Positions 25,606-34,539 are shown, counted from the stretch's first letter. The stretch is DNA of 64,000 bases from JAYOEY01 sp038116945 (GCA_038116945.1 JAYOEY010000003.1:1-64000); one strand, 5' to 3'. Notes: generated by a model not told the origin, from the sequence alone. Translations and numbers: made by a program.

Positions 25606-26454
25606 TCAGGACGCGACGCGACGCGCGAACGCCTCGAAATCGGTCGGGGCACGCCCCAGGATCCAGCCGAGGATTTTCGGATTTCCGACCAGCCCGTGCG
25701 CGTCGTAGTGGGGAAACATCTTCTCCATCGTCCGGACCGTGAAGTCGCTCAGCCCGATGGCGCGTGCATGGTCGAGAAACGCCTCCAGCGGTTCCTTTTC
25801 GGCGCGGATCGGTTTGCCGAGGACCCGGGTCAGGATTTCCGCCTTTTCGCGCAAGGTGATCGCCGGGCCGCACAGCTCGAAAATGCCGTGCCCGTACCCA
25901 TCCTCGGTCAGGACCGTCGTCGCGGCTGCAGCGATGTCGTCGAGATCGACCAGGCTCATCGGCGCGTCGATGTCGTAGGCCATCGCGTGCACGCCGGTTT
26001 CCGCCATCTTCTTCCAGGCCGGCAGCATGTTCTGCATGTAGGAACCGCACTGCAGGATGGTGAAATCGAGGCCGGATTCAATCAAATCCTGTTCGACGAA
26101 ATGGCGCGCCCAGTGATGCGGCAGCGCCTCGATCTGGGTATGCAGCGTCGAATGAAACACGAAGCGTCTGACGCCCGCCGCCTTCGCGGCCGCAATCACA
26201 ACATCCCCGATGGCGCGCTCGTCGGGCGTCATGTTGGGGGCGATGTAATAGACGGCATCGCCGCCCCGCATGGCGGAGGCAACTGAGTCGGGGTCCGCCA
26301 GCCCGCCCGAAACGGTTTCCGCCGCGCCAAGCCCGGCGATGGCGGATTCGGACTCGGGGCGGCTCACCATGGCGCGCACGCGGAGTCCCGCCCGGGCAAA
26401 TGCCGGAATGACGGCCCTGCCGGTCTTTCCCCCGGCGCAGGTAACGAGAATCAT
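25606..26454 (-). CDS. NmrA-like NAD(P)-binding atypical SDR protein
   Basis: The 282-residue protein starts MILVTCAGGKTGRAVIPAFA, a nucleotide-binding loop of NmrA/NAD(P)H-azoreductase-type SDRs. YYIAPNM and RFVFHSTLHTQIEALPHHWARH follow. The catalytic YxxxK triad of classical SDRs is absent, as usual for the NmrA group, which often senses or uses NADP(H). A GTG start at 26472 would overlap the msrB gene; the ATG at 26454 is preferred but not certain. It follows msrB by 4 bases. Confidence 0.85.
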   Translation of the reverse strand: MILVTCAGGKTGRAVIPAFARAGLRVRAMVSRPESESAIAGLGAAETVSGGLADPDSVASAMRGGDAVYYIAPNMTPDERAIGDVVIAAAKAAGVRRFVFHSTLHTQIEALPHHWARHFVEQDLIESGLDFTILQCGSYMQNMLPAWKKMAETGVHAMAYDIDAPMSLVDLDDIAAAATTVLTEDGYGHGIFELCGPAITLREKAEILTRVLGKPIRAEKEPLEAFLDHARAIGLSDFTVRTMEKMFPHYDAHGLVGNPKILGWILGRAPTDFEAFARRVAS

Positions 26455-26458
26455 CGGG

Positions 26459-26875
26459 TCAGGACTCGCCACCCTCTCCGCCCGCTTCCTGAAAATCGAG
26501 CGAAACGGAATTCATGCAGTAGCGCTGCCCGGTGGGCTGCGGCCCGTCCGGAAAGACGTGGCCGAGATGCGCGTCGCATTTCGCGCATTTGACCTCGACC
26601 CGGCGCATGAACATCGACCAGTCCTCATGCAGGTCGACCGCGTCCTTCGACAGCGGGGCGAAGAAGCTGGGCCAGCCGGTGCCCGAGTTGAACTTGGTGT
26701 TCGAATTGAACAGCGGATTGCCGCAGCACGAACAGACGAAAGTGCCGGTTCCCTTGAAATCGTTGTACTTGCCGGTAAAGGGCCGCTCGGTGCCGCCCTG
26801 CCGGCAGACGTGGAACTGCTCCGGCGTCAGCTCCTTCATCCATTCCTCTTCCGATTTTTCGATCCTGTCGGTCAT
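26459..26875 (-). CDS. msrB: Peptide-methionine (R)-S-oxide reductase MsrB
   Basis: The 138-residue protein has both zinc CxxC pairs (CSCC, about residue 48, and CAKC, about residue 97) and the catalytic RYCMNSVSLDF near residue 118, with Cys as nucleophile. No signal peptide, so cytosolic. It repairs methionine-R-sulfoxides. The next genes (NmrA-like downstream, arfB upstream) are on the same strand and may share a transcript. Confidence 0.95.
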   Translation of the reverse strand: MTDRIEKSEEEWMKELTPEQFHVCRQGGTERPFTGKYNDFKGTGTFVCSCCGNPLFNSNTKFNSGTGWPSFFAPLSKDAVDLHEDWSMFMRRVEVKCAKCDAHLGHVFPDGPQPTGQRYCMNSVSLDFQEAGGEGGES

Positions 26876-26952
26876 GTCTCACCCTTAATTCTGGTTTGGT
26901 GCATGCTGCCGGCCATGCTGCCGGATTGGCAGGGGCGCTGTCGAGTCCCGGT

Positions 26953-27390
26953 TCAGTGATCCGTCCCGCGCAGCGCCTGCCGGTTCTTCTTGATATCGCT
27001 GCGTCCGCGCTTTTCCTTCAGCCGCCGTTCTTTCGCCCCCTTCGACGGTTTCGTCGGCCGGCGATGGCGGGGGGGCTCCGAGGCCTCCTGCAGCATCGCG
27101 GCGAGGCGCGCCACGGCATCTTCCTGGTTGAGGTCCTGCCGGCGATGGCGGCGCGCGGTGATAACGATGACGCCACCTGCTGTCATGCGGCGCCCGGCAA
27201 TGCCGCGCAGGCGGGCCATCATCGCCGGGCCGATTTCGGCGCAGGCGGCCGCGTCGAAGCGCAGCTGCACCGCCGTCGCCACCTTGTTGACGTTCTGCCC
27301 GCCCGGCCCGGAACTCCTGATATGGCTGATTTCCAGCGCCGACAGCGGCACCGAGCCGTTGCGGAACGCGATGTCGTCCGTGTTTCCCAT
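26953..27390 (-). CDS. arfB: Alternative ribosome-rescue factor ArfB (YaeJ)
   Basis: The 145-residue protein has the peptidyl-tRNA hydrolase GGQ loop in IRSSGPGGQNVNKVATAVQLRF (in part, about residues 24-45). It lacks codon-recognition domains and ends in a basic tail (KERRLKEKRGRSDIKKNRQALR), as expected for ArfB, whose tail enters the empty mRNA channel. The ATG at 27390 starts MGNTDDIAF. It is a codon-independent backup for stalled ribosomes. Confidence 0.93.
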   Translation of the reverse strand: MGNTDDIAFRNGSVPLSALEISHIRSSGPGGQNVNKVATAVQLRFDAAACAEIGPAMMARLRGIAGRRMTAGGVIVITARRHRRQDLNQEDAVARLAAMLQEASEPPRHRRPTKPSKGAKERRLKEKRGRSDIKKNRQALRGTDH

Positions 27391-27450
27391 CGCCCCAATA
27401 TGGGGGCACAATGGGCGCAGGAAAACCCGCCCGATTACCGTCCCGGCCGA

Positions 27451-28374
27451 ATGATGATCACGACGCAGGCGATCGCCGACCGCTTCAACGCCCTGCCCGG
27501 CCCGGTGCGCGCGGGGTTCTGGATCTCGCTGACCGGCGCGACCTTCACCGGCATGATGTCGGTCGCGCGGCATCTGTCGCCGGAGCTGACCGTGTTCATC
27601 ATCGTGTTTTTCCGAGCGGTGTTCGGGTTCCTGTTCCTGACGCCGATCATCGCGCGGCGCGGGCCGGCCATCATGCGTACCTCGAAAACGCGCATCTTCG
27701 CGATCCGCAGCGTGTCGGCCTATCTCAGTCTGATTTTCTATTTCCTCGCCGCCGCCCATATCCCGCTGGCCGATATCGCGGCGATCGGCTTTACCCGCCC
27801 TGCCTTTGCCTGCGTGGCGGCGATCCTGTTCCTCGGCGAGCTGGCGCGCGGACGACGATGGCTGGCGATGGGGATCGGGTTCTTGGGCGCAATGATCATC
27901 GTCCGGCCCGGCTTCGCGGAGGTAAACGAGGGTGTGTTCTACGCCTTCGCCGCGGTGTCGTTCACCGTCTGCAACACGATTTTCATCAAGTACCTGTCCT
28001 ATACCGAGCACCCCGACACGATCGCGATCTATCAGGGGCTGTTCGTCATGCCGCTGGCGCTGGTCGGCGCGATAGTTTTCTGGCAGACGCCGACGCTTGA
28101 ACAGCTCGCCTGGCTCGCCTTGCTGGGGCTGCTGGGCGCGATGACGCAGCGGACGCTGGCGCGCTCCTACGCCGCGGCGGATGCCACCGTCGTCACCGTG
28201 CTGGATTTCCTGAGGCTGCCCATCGCCGCGCTGATGGGGCTGGTCCTGTTCAACGAATGGCCGGTGATCTGGGTGTGGGTCGGCGGCGCGGTGATCGTGG
28301 GCTCGTCGATCCTGCTGACGCGCAGGGAAACGGACGACAAGGCGGTGAATATCACTCGCCGGGACAAAGACTAG
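27451..28374 (+). CDS. EamA-family drug/metabolite transporter
   Basis: The 307-residue protein has about ten TM helices in two EamA repeats, with the repeat features FFRAVFGFLFL and AAIGFTRPAFACVAAILFLGE, and a second block starting near FAAVSFTVCNTIF. Substrate unknown; family members export amino acids, nucleosides or drugs. The ATG at 27451 is 60 bases from arfB's start, so the two are divergent. The end overlaps the convergent ispG by 4 bases. Confidence 0.88.
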   Translation: MMITTQAIADRFNALPGPVRAGFWISLTGATFTGMMSVARHLSPELTVFIIVFFRAVFGFLFLTPIIARRGPAIMRTSKTRIFAIRSVSAYLSLIFYFLAAAHIPLADIAAIGFTRPAFACVAAILFLGELARGRRWLAMGIGFLGAMIIVRPGFAEVNEGVFYAFAAVSFTVCNTIFIKYLSYTEHPDTIAIYQGLFVMPLALVGAIVFWQTPTLEQLAWLALLGLLGAMTQRTLARSYAAADATVVTVLDFLRLPIAALMGLVLFNEWPVIWVWVGGAVIVGSSILLTRRETDDKAVNITRRDKD

Positions 28375-29618
28375 GCGTCGACCGCTTCCCTCTTCGCGTA
28401 GTGCGACTCGACGTAATCGTCGACGATCCTGTGGAATTCCTCGGCAATGCCGGGGCCGCGCAGCGTCATCGCCTTCTGCCCGTCGATGAAGACCGGCGCC
28501 GCCGGTTCCTCGCCCGTGCCGGGCAGCGAGATGCCGATATTGGCGTGCTTGCTCTCGCCCGGCCCGTTGACGATGCAGCCCATCACGGCCACGTTCATCG
28601 TCTCGACATCCACGTAGCGTTCGCGCCATTCCGGCATCTTGCGGCGGATATGGGTCTGGATCTTGTCGGCAAGTTCCTGGAACACCGTGCTGGTGGTCCG
28701 ACCGCAGCCGGGACATGACGTTACCAGCGGCACGAAGGAGCGCAGTCCCATCGTCTGCAGCATTTCCTGCGCGACGATCACCTCGCGCGTGCGGTCGCCG
28801 CCGGGCTCGGGCGTGAGCGAAACGCGGATGGTGTCGCCGATGCCCTGCTGCAGCAGCACCGCCATGCCGGCGGTCGAGGCGACGATGCCCTTCGATCCCA
28901 TGCCGGCCTCGGTCAGCCCGAGATGCAGCGCGTAATCGCAGCGCGACGCCAGATCGGCATAGACCGCGATCAGGTCCTGGACTTCCGAGACCTTGCAGGA
29001 AATGACGATTTTCTCCGGCCCCATGCCGATCTCGTGCGCGCGCTGGGCCGACAGCAGCGCCGACTGAATCATCGCCTCGCGGGTGATCTCGACCGCCTCG
29101 CGCGGCTTCTCGGCGGTTGCGTTCTCGTCCATCAGGTGGGTCAGCAGTTCCTGGTCGAGACTGCCCCAGTTGACGCCGATCCGAACCGGCCGGTCGTATT
29201 TCAGCGCGACCTCGATCATGGTCGAGAACTGCAGGTCGCGCTTTTCGCGGAACCCGACATTGCCGGGATTGATGCGGTACTTGGCGAGCGCTTCGGCGCA
29301 ATCGGGATATTTGGTCAGGAGCTGGTGGCCGATATAGTGAAAATCGCCGACCAGCGGGACCTCGACGCCCAGCTTCGCGAGCCTGTCCCGGATCGGCGCG
29401 ACGGCTTTCGCCGAATCCTCCCGGTCGACCGTGATGCGCACCAGTTCGGAGCCCGCGCGGGCCAGCTCCGCGACCTGGGCGACGGTCGAGTCCACATCCG
29501 CGGTATCGGTGTTGGTCATCGACTGAACGACGATCGGCGCGTCGCCGCCAACCGTTACCGAGCCGACTTTTACCGGAACGCTGCGGCGTCTCTGGATGAA
29601 ATTCGATGTTTTCTGCAT
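28371..29618 (-). CDS. ispG: 4-hydroxy-3-methylbut-2-en-1-yl diphosphate synthase
   Basis: The 415-residue GcpE/IspG enzyme of the MEP isoprenoid pathway. The [4Fe-4S] cysteines lie in TSCPGCGRTT (about residue 290) and MGCIVNGPGESKHANIG (about residue 335). The N-terminal barrel has TNTDTADVDSTVAQVAEL and SDFHY-like VGDFHYIG. The sequence is full length and appears intact. Confidence 0.97.
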   Translation of the reverse strand: MQKTSNFIQRRRSVPVKVGSVTVGGDAPIVVQSMTNTDTADVDSTVAQVAELARAGSELVRITVDREDSAKAVAPIRDRLAKLGVEVPLVGDFHYIGHQLLTKYPDCAEALAKYRINPGNVGFREKRDLQFSTMIEVALKYDRPVRIGVNWGSLDQELLTHLMDENATAEKPREAVEITREAMIQSALLSAQRAHEIGMGPEKIVISCKVSEVQDLIAVYADLASRCDYALHLGLTEAGMGSKGIVASTAGMAVLLQQGIGDTIRVSLTPEPGGDRTREVIVAQEMLQTMGLRSFVPLVTSCPGCGRTTSTVFQELADKIQTHIRRKMPEWRERYVDVETMNVAVMGCIVNGPGESKHANIGISLPGTGEEPAAPVFIDGQKAMTLRGPGIAEEFHRIVDDYVESHYAKREAVDA

Positions 29619-29703
29619 GACGCCTTACATAGGAGAATTTCGGCTTCGGCGACAGGGAAAATGCGCCGCTGCCGGGGAGATTCCGGACATGAACGTTTGG
29701 CGC

Positions 29704-29853
29704 CTACCGGCCGGCGGTAAACAGGACGAACACGAAGGCGAGGCCGATCGACAGGACCACGATCAGAATCGGCAGGAGAATGACCATCCACGTCACGCGC
29801 AGCGTCTTCTTCGCCAGATCGACCTTCTGTTCCCTGGTGAGATTCCTGAAAAT
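29704..29853 (-). CDS. Probable 49-residue membrane protein with a non-ATG start
   Basis: The only gene-like signal in the 374-base gap 29619-29992. The frame reads IFRNLTREQKVDLAKKTLRV, then a long hydrophobic helix (WMVILLPILIVVLSIGLAFVFVLF) and TAGR before TAG. There is no ATG or GTG before the helix in this frame; an ATT at 29853 is preceded by a GGGGAGAGG ribosome site 5 bases upstream. The charged-then-hydrophobic layout is typical of real single-span proteins. It could be a false frame; I give moderate confidence. Confidence 0.5.
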   Translation of the reverse strand: MFRNLTREQKVDLAKKTLRVTWMVILLPILIVVLSIGLAFVFVLFTAGR

Positions 29854-29992
29854 GGCGTCCTCTCCCCTGCCCGCCGCCCCTTGGCGTCCTTGCAGCCCCC
29901 GCGCCGTGCGACCGCAACCGGCATTCCCGTTTCACATCTAACGAAGAATCGCGGCGGGATTCAATAAATTTGCAGCGCGGCGGCCAGGGGGG

Positions 29993-30925
29993 CTACTCCG
30001 CGGCGGCGTGCGCCCCCGACTGGACATTCATATCGATGAGGTCCGCCGCGTCATCCGTCCGGGCCAGCATGCCCCAGCTCTTGATCCACTCCGCCGTGCG
30101 GCGCGCCTCTTCTTCCGGGATCGGCGCCGGATCGACAACGACGAGCCGGGACGGCCGCAGATCCTCAACCGTCAGCGTGCCGATTTCCGGGTCGTTCTTC
30201 CGGTGATGATCGATAAACCAGCGCAGATACTTCACCCTGTCCGCCCTGATCCGTCTGACGGCTTCGCGGACCGCGCGGTTGAACGCGGCATAGGTTTCCG
30301 TATCGACGCGGTCGGAGGCCACCTCCGTGCCGTGGAAAAAGGAGGAGCAGACGATGCGGCACCCTTTTTTCTCGGCCAGCGACACGTAGGGCTCGGTCAG
30401 CGTCGTCGCTTCCGTATCGCCCCGCATCATCGCATCGAACCGGTAGCGGGACCGGTTGGGAGCGCGGCAGATATTGATTTCGTCGCGCGTCAGGAACCCT
30501 TCCAGCATGTGCAGGGCCAGATAGTGCGTGCCGAAATAGAACGGCACCGCAACCGTCCTGCCGGCAAGCTGCTGGGGCGTGTAGACGTCCGAGTCGGGCC
30601 GCACGACGATGGCGGCGAAGGCGACGACGGACCGGCGGCCGATCTGCCGGCTGTTCTGCCCGGTATCCTGGACGCGACAGTAATTGCCCCATTCGCAGGC
30701 GTTGTACATGTCCGCCTGGCCTTTTTCGAGCAGAGCGCCGTGACTGGAAAACGGATCGAGCCCTTCGGGCGTTTTCAGGTCCGTCCGGATGCTGGTATCC
30801 GCTACCGGCACCTCTTCGGCCCATTCGATATCCAGCCCCTCGGCTGCGAACAGCCCTTCGGCATGTGCGACGAGTTCGGGCAGTCCCTGGAACGGGTTGG
30901 TCGCCTCAAGAACGAGCTTTTTCAT
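29993..30925 (-). CDS. NMT1/THI5-fold substrate-binding-like protein without signal peptide, copy 1
   Basis: The 310-residue protein resembles periplasmic SsuA/THI5-type binding proteins (LFAAEGLDIEW, VVDPAPIPEEEARRTAEWIKSW) but starts MKKLVLEATNPFQGLPELV with no signal peptide, so it should be cytosolic. Motifs shared with the two neighbouring paralogues are MYNACEWGNYCRVQ, FYFGTHYLALH, INICRAPNRSRYR, FFHGTEVAS and a C-terminal HAAAE. No transporter permease or ATPase is near. An enzymatic or sensory role is as likely as transport. Confidence 0.75.
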   Translation of the reverse strand: MKKLVLEATNPFQGLPELVAHAEGLFAAEGLDIEWAEEVPVADTSIRTDLKTPEGLDPFSSHGALLEKGQADMYNACEWGNYCRVQDTGQNSRQIGRRSVVAFAAIVVRPDSDVYTPQQLAGRTVAVPFYFGTHYLALHMLEGFLTRDEINICRAPNRSRYRFDAMMRGDTEATTLTEPYVSLAEKKGCRIVCSSFFHGTEVASDRVDTETYAAFNRAVREAVRRIRADRVKYLRWFIDHHRKNDPEIGTLTVEDLRPSRLVVVDPAPIPEEEARRTAEWIKSWGMLARTDDAADLIDMNVQSGAHAAAE

Positions 30926-30934
30926 CGGTCGCCC

Positions 30935-31867
30935 CTATTCCGCCGCCGCGTGCGCGGTACGCTGAACCTCCAGATTGATCAGGTCCAGGGCATCGTCGAC
31001 GTTTTCCAGCATGCCCCAGCTTTTCAGCCATTCGGCGGTGCGGCGCGCCTCCGCTTCGGGGATCGGCGCGGGATCGACCACGACGATCCGGCTTTCGCGC
31101 AGATCGGCCACCGTCATCGCGGCGATCCTCGGATCCTTGGCCTTATAGTAATCGATGAAGTAGTGCAGATAGGCGGACCGGTTCTGGTTTATCCGTGCAA
31201 CCGCCTTTCGCACCGCCCTGTTGAAAGCCGCATAGGTCTCGGCATCCACCTTGTCGGCGGCGACCTCGGTCCCGTGCAGGAAAGACGAGCTGATTTCGCG
31301 GCAGCCTTCCTTTTCCGCCAGGCTGGCATAGGGCTCCGTCAGGCAGGTCGCGTCGTACTCGCCGGCCATCAGCGCGTCGAACCTTTCGCGCGATCCGTTG
31401 GGCGCCTGGCACAGGCTGATGTCCTCCCGCTTCATGAAGCCTTCGAGCATGTGCAGGGTCAGATAATGGGTGCCGAAATAGAACGGCGCGCCGACCGTGC
31501 GCCCGACGAGCTGCTGCGGGGTGTAGATGTCGGAATCCGGCCGGACGAACAGACCCGCATAGCAAACGATCGCGCGTCGGCCGAGCTGGCGGCCGCCCTG
31601 TCCCGTGCCCTCGACCCGGCAGTAGTTTCCCCATTCGCAGGCGTTGTACATGTCCGCCTGACCCTGTTCGAACAGCTTGCCGTGGCTCGCAAACCGGTTG
31701 ACGCCGTCGGGCCCGGTCACGTCCTGATGCACGGATTTATCGACGCCGGCGTCGCGATCGACGAACTCCACCTCAATGCCCTCTTCGGCGAACAGGCCCT
31801 CCCGGTCGGCGACCAGTTCCGCCAGCCCCTGAAAGGGCGCGGTAGATTCGAGTACAAGCTTCTTCAC
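30935..31867 (-). CDS. NMT1/THI5-fold protein without signal peptide, copy 2
   Basis: The 310-residue paralogue (GTG start at 31867, ribosome site AGGAAT) begins MKKLVLESTAPFQGLAELV. It shares MYNACEWGNYCRVE, FYFGTHYLTLHMLEG, LCQAPNGSRER, FLHGTEVA and HAAAE. It lies 9 bases before copy 1 and probably shares its transcript. Its conserved Cys and His residues match those in the other copies. No neighbouring gene gives a ligand. Confidence 0.75.
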   Translation of the reverse strand: MKKLVLESTAPFQGLAELVADREGLFAEEGIEVEFVDRDAGVDKSVHQDVTGPDGVNRFASHGKLFEQGQADMYNACEWGNYCRVEGTGQGGRQLGRRAIVCYAGLFVRPDSDIYTPQQLVGRTVGAPFYFGTHYLTLHMLEGFMKREDISLCQAPNGSRERFDALMAGEYDATCLTEPYASLAEKEGCREISSSFLHGTEVAADKVDAETYAAFNRAVRKAVARINQNRSAYLHYFIDYYKAKDPRIAAMTVADLRESRIVVVDPAPIPEAEARRTAEWLKSWGMLENVDDALDLINLEVQRTAHAAAE

Positions 31868-31998
31868 GGCGCATTCCTCCCGTTATATCGGGGACGCTTG
31901 CATCGGGCACGCCGTCCCCGGGCCCGCAAGGGCCAGTTGCTGCCGCTCCGCCCCGGTCGTTACGGCAGCCCCGGCAGGCCGGCTGTTCCGCCGACCGG

Positions 31999-32940
31999 CT
32001 ACTCGGCCGCGGCGTGCCCGCCGACCTGAACATCCATGTTGACGAGATCCATGTGATCGTCGGTCTCGGTCAGCATGTCCCAGGTCTTCAGCCATTCGGC
32101 GGTCGCCTTGAGCTCCTGATCGGGAATCGGCGCCGGGTCGACCACAACGATACGGCTCGGCACCATGTCTTCGACGGTCAGCGTGCCGATTTCGGGATCC
32201 TGATCCTTATGGCAGTCGATGAAGTACTGCAGGTACCTGGTCTTGTCGGCGTTGATCCGTTTGACCGCTTCGCGAACCGCACGATTAAACTTGGCATAGG
32301 TCTCGGCATCGACCTTGTCGGAAGCGACCTCGGTGCCGTGATAGAAAGCGCTGCAGACCACCCGGCAGCCGTTCTTCTCTGCGAGCGACAGGTAAGGCTC
32401 TGTCAGGGTTGTCGCCTCGACTTCACCCGACATCATGGACCGATAGCGTTCCTTCGAACCGTTTCCGGCCTTGCACAGCTTGATCTGATCGCGCGGCATG
32501 AAACCCTCGAGCAGATGCAGGGTCAGGTAATGGGTGCCGAAATAGAACGGCACGCCGATCAGCTTCCCGGCAAGCTGCTGTGCGGTGAAGACTTCCGATT
32601 CAGGCCGGACGACGATGCCGGCAAAGGTAACGATGGCGCGACGTCCCACCTGGCGACCGGTCTGCACCTTGGTGTCCTGCACGCGGCAGTAATTGCCCCA
32701 TTCGCAGGCGTTATACATATCCGCCTTGCCTTCCTCGAACAGCTTGCCGTGGCTGACATGCGGGTCGAGTCCCTTGGGGTCGGTAATATCGGTCCGGGTC
32801 GACTTGTCGACGCCGGCATGGCGGTCGGCCCATTCGATGATCAGGCCCTCCTTTTCGAACAGCCCTTCCTTGTCCGCGACGAGTTCGGCGAGGCCCTGAA
32901 AGGGCGACGTGTTCTCAAGAACCAGCTTCTTCATTTCCAT
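31999..32940 (-). CDS. NMT1/THI5-fold protein without signal peptide, copy 3 (first in order)
   Basis: The 313-residue paralogue starts MEMKKLVLENTSPFQGLAEL after a strong AGGAAGGA site 8 bases before the ATG at 32940. It again has MYNACEWGNYCRVQ, FYFGTHYLTLHLLEG, LCKAGNGSKER, FYHGTEVAS and a GGHAAAE end. The gap to copy 2 is about 130 bases. The three genes probably form one operon produced by tandem duplication. The lack of a signal peptide in all three argues that cytosolic location is genuine. Confidence 0.75.
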   Translation of the reverse strand: MEMKKLVLENTSPFQGLAELVADKEGLFEKEGLIIEWADRHAGVDKSTRTDITDPKGLDPHVSHGKLFEEGKADMYNACEWGNYCRVQDTKVQTGRQVGRRAIVTFAGIVVRPESEVFTAQQLAGKLIGVPFYFGTHYLTLHLLEGFMPRDQIKLCKAGNGSKERYRSMMSGEVEATTLTEPYLSLAEKNGCRVVCSAFYHGTEVASDKVDAETYAKFNRAVREAVKRINADKTRYLQYFIDCHKDQDPEIGTLTVEDMVPSRIVVVDPAPIPDQELKATAEWLKTWDMLTETDDHMDLVNMDVQVGGHAAAE

Positions 32941-33079
32941 TGACGTATTCCTTCCTGTCAGAGCCCGGCGACTTGCGCACCTGTTGACGGCGTGAAGCGC
33001 CGCGCGAAATCTCCATAAACCGAATAATGCGACAAAATCCCGACAAATAAAATCGGAATCGCCGGGCCGGCGGGATCGA

Positions 33080-33970
33080 TCAAACGCCGATCTGCGCCAG
33101 CACCGCCCGCGTATTCGGTTCGTCGGGGTACATCAGGTCCGGCATCGACGCGAAATGATGCTTGCCCGGAAACTCCATGGTCTCGCAAGGCCAGCCGCGC
33201 GACTGCCATGCGACGCGGTAGAGATCGGACTGACGCTTGAACTCGTCGGTCTCGTTCTCTCCCCACCCCAGGATCAGCGGACAGCCAATCGGCGGCAAAT
33301 GGTGGACCGGACTGTTGCGGTACGCCGCGTCCTTGTCGAGTTTCGCCCAGTCGTTGACGTTCGACAGCCTGACGGGTTCGAGGTCGAACAGGCCGCTCAA
33401 CGCCGTCGCCCCCTTGATCAGGTCCTCCGGCAGGTTGAAGTCCGCCTTCCACCCGCCCGCCAGCATCATGCCGGTCAGATGCCCGCCGGCGGATCGGCCG
33501 ATTACGTGAATTCGGTCGGGATCGCCATTGAAACTCCCCGCGTTGTGATACGTCCAGGCGAGCGCGCTGCGGCACTGTCGCACGATCTCGTCGATCGAGA
33601 CCCCGGGCGCCAGCGCATAGTTGACGGTGACGTAGGCGCAGCCGGCCGGAACAAAGACATCGGCATAGAGATCGACGTCGTTCTGGCTCGACGACCGCCA
33701 GTATCCGCCATGGATGAAATAGACGACCGGCGAATCCGGATTGTCGGCCGGAAAGACATTGACGACCTCGGCGTCGGACGGCCCGTACCGGACATTCTGG
33801 CGGCAGGAGCGTTCGGCCCGCACCCGCGCGCTGTTTTCGGAAATGAAATCGCGATATTTCTGACCGTCGGGCGCGGTGCCGCGCGCGTCGTACTGGATGT
33901 CCAGTTCCGCCTGGGTGAAATTGCGATAGACCCTCTTGCCCTTGATCCGCCAGGGCTCTGTCGGTTCCAC
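33080..33970 (-). CDS. Alpha/beta hydrolase, arylformamidase-like
   Basis: The 296-residue hydrolase has an oxyanion HGG motif (YFIHGGYWR), a nucleophile elbow GRSAGGH and a plausible catalytic Asp/His pair (ENETDEFK, GKHHFASM) near the end. The N-terminal YRNFTQAELDIQYDAR resembles kynurenine formamidase/carboxylesterase relatives. The GTG at 33970 has a good GGAGAGGAG site 10 bases upstream; the ATG at 34030 would add 20 residues. It lies upstream of the binding-protein trio on the same strand and may belong to the same pathway. Confidence 0.8.
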   Translation of the reverse strand: MEPTEPWRIKGKRVYRNFTQAELDIQYDARGTAPDGQKYRDFISENSARVRAERSCRQNVRYGPSDAEVVNVFPADNPDSPVVYFIHGGYWRSSSQNDVDLYADVFVPAGCAYVTVNYALAPGVSIDEIVRQCRSALAWTYHNAGSFNGDPDRIHVIGRSAGGHLTGMMLAGGWKADFNLPEDLIKGATALSGLFDLEPVRLSNVNDWAKLDKDAAYRNSPVHHLPPIGCPLILGWGENETDEFKRQSDLYRVAWQSRGWPCETMEFPGKHHFASMPDLMYPDEPNTRAVLAQIGV

Positions 33971-34064
33971 TGGTCGCCGCTCCTCTCCGTCAACGATACG
34001 CGATTGTAGCGCGTCGCCGGTCGGGAGCATACCGGGCGTCGCCCCCGAATAACCCGAATGCCGA

Positions 34065-34481
34065 TCAGCGGAGATTGTGTTCGACGAAGCCCGTCAGAAT
34101 TCGCTGCACCAGGGCGCTGCCGTGGACCTTGTCATCGATTGCCGCAAGGCCCGATGCGAGATTGACGACCTCATCCAAGTCATTCGACGATTCGCAATGG
34201 GAGAACGCCATGGACCAGTCCGCCGTCCAGCGGCCGGGCAGGTTGCAGGCCATGATCCGGCAGATGCCGTCATGTCGCGAGTCATGGCCGATCCGGTCGA
34301 AGACACTGAGAACGTCCTCTTCCTGCCCTTCCAGCAGCTGGAGAAAGTTTCCATCGCAATAAAGAAGAACGCCTGTGACGCCACAGTCGCGATTGTTACG
34401 GCGCGCGACCTCGAGGATATCGTGCAGTTCCTCCGGCGACATAAGCTTCCTGGCATTGCTGACACATATCAGCTTGAACAT
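34065..34481 (-). CDS. BLUF-domain protein lacking the photoactive tyrosine
   Basis: The 138-residue protein is a stand-alone BLUF domain: RRNNRDCGVTGVLLYCDGNFLQLLEGQEEDV (in part) includes the conserved Asn and the Gln in FLQLLEG that rearranges on light activation. At the N-terminus MFKLICVSNA has Cys (TGT at 34466-34464) where nearly all BLUF proteins have Tyr (LIYvS). Without this Tyr the canonical electron/proton transfer is blocked, so it may be a dark-state flavin binder. W-S-M (ADWSMAF) matches the usual Trp/Met region. A C-terminal tail of about 45 residues follows. Confidence 0.88.
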   Translation of the reverse strand: MFKLICVSNARKLMSPEELHDILEVARRNNRDCGVTGVLLYCDGNFLQLLEGQEEDVLSVFDRIGHDSRHDGICRIMACNLPGRWTADWSMAFSHCESSNDLDEVVNLASGLAAIDDKVHGSALVQRILTGFVEHNLR

Positions 34482-34539
34482 CCCGGTCTCTCGCGGCGGC
34501 GCTTTCCTGCAAGCCGAACAACCGGAAAATACCTAACAT

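Noticed and set aside
30008..32029. Long plus-strand frame opposite the binding-protein trio
   Set aside because: Same reason; the minus strand shows three paralogous proteins with conserved motifs.
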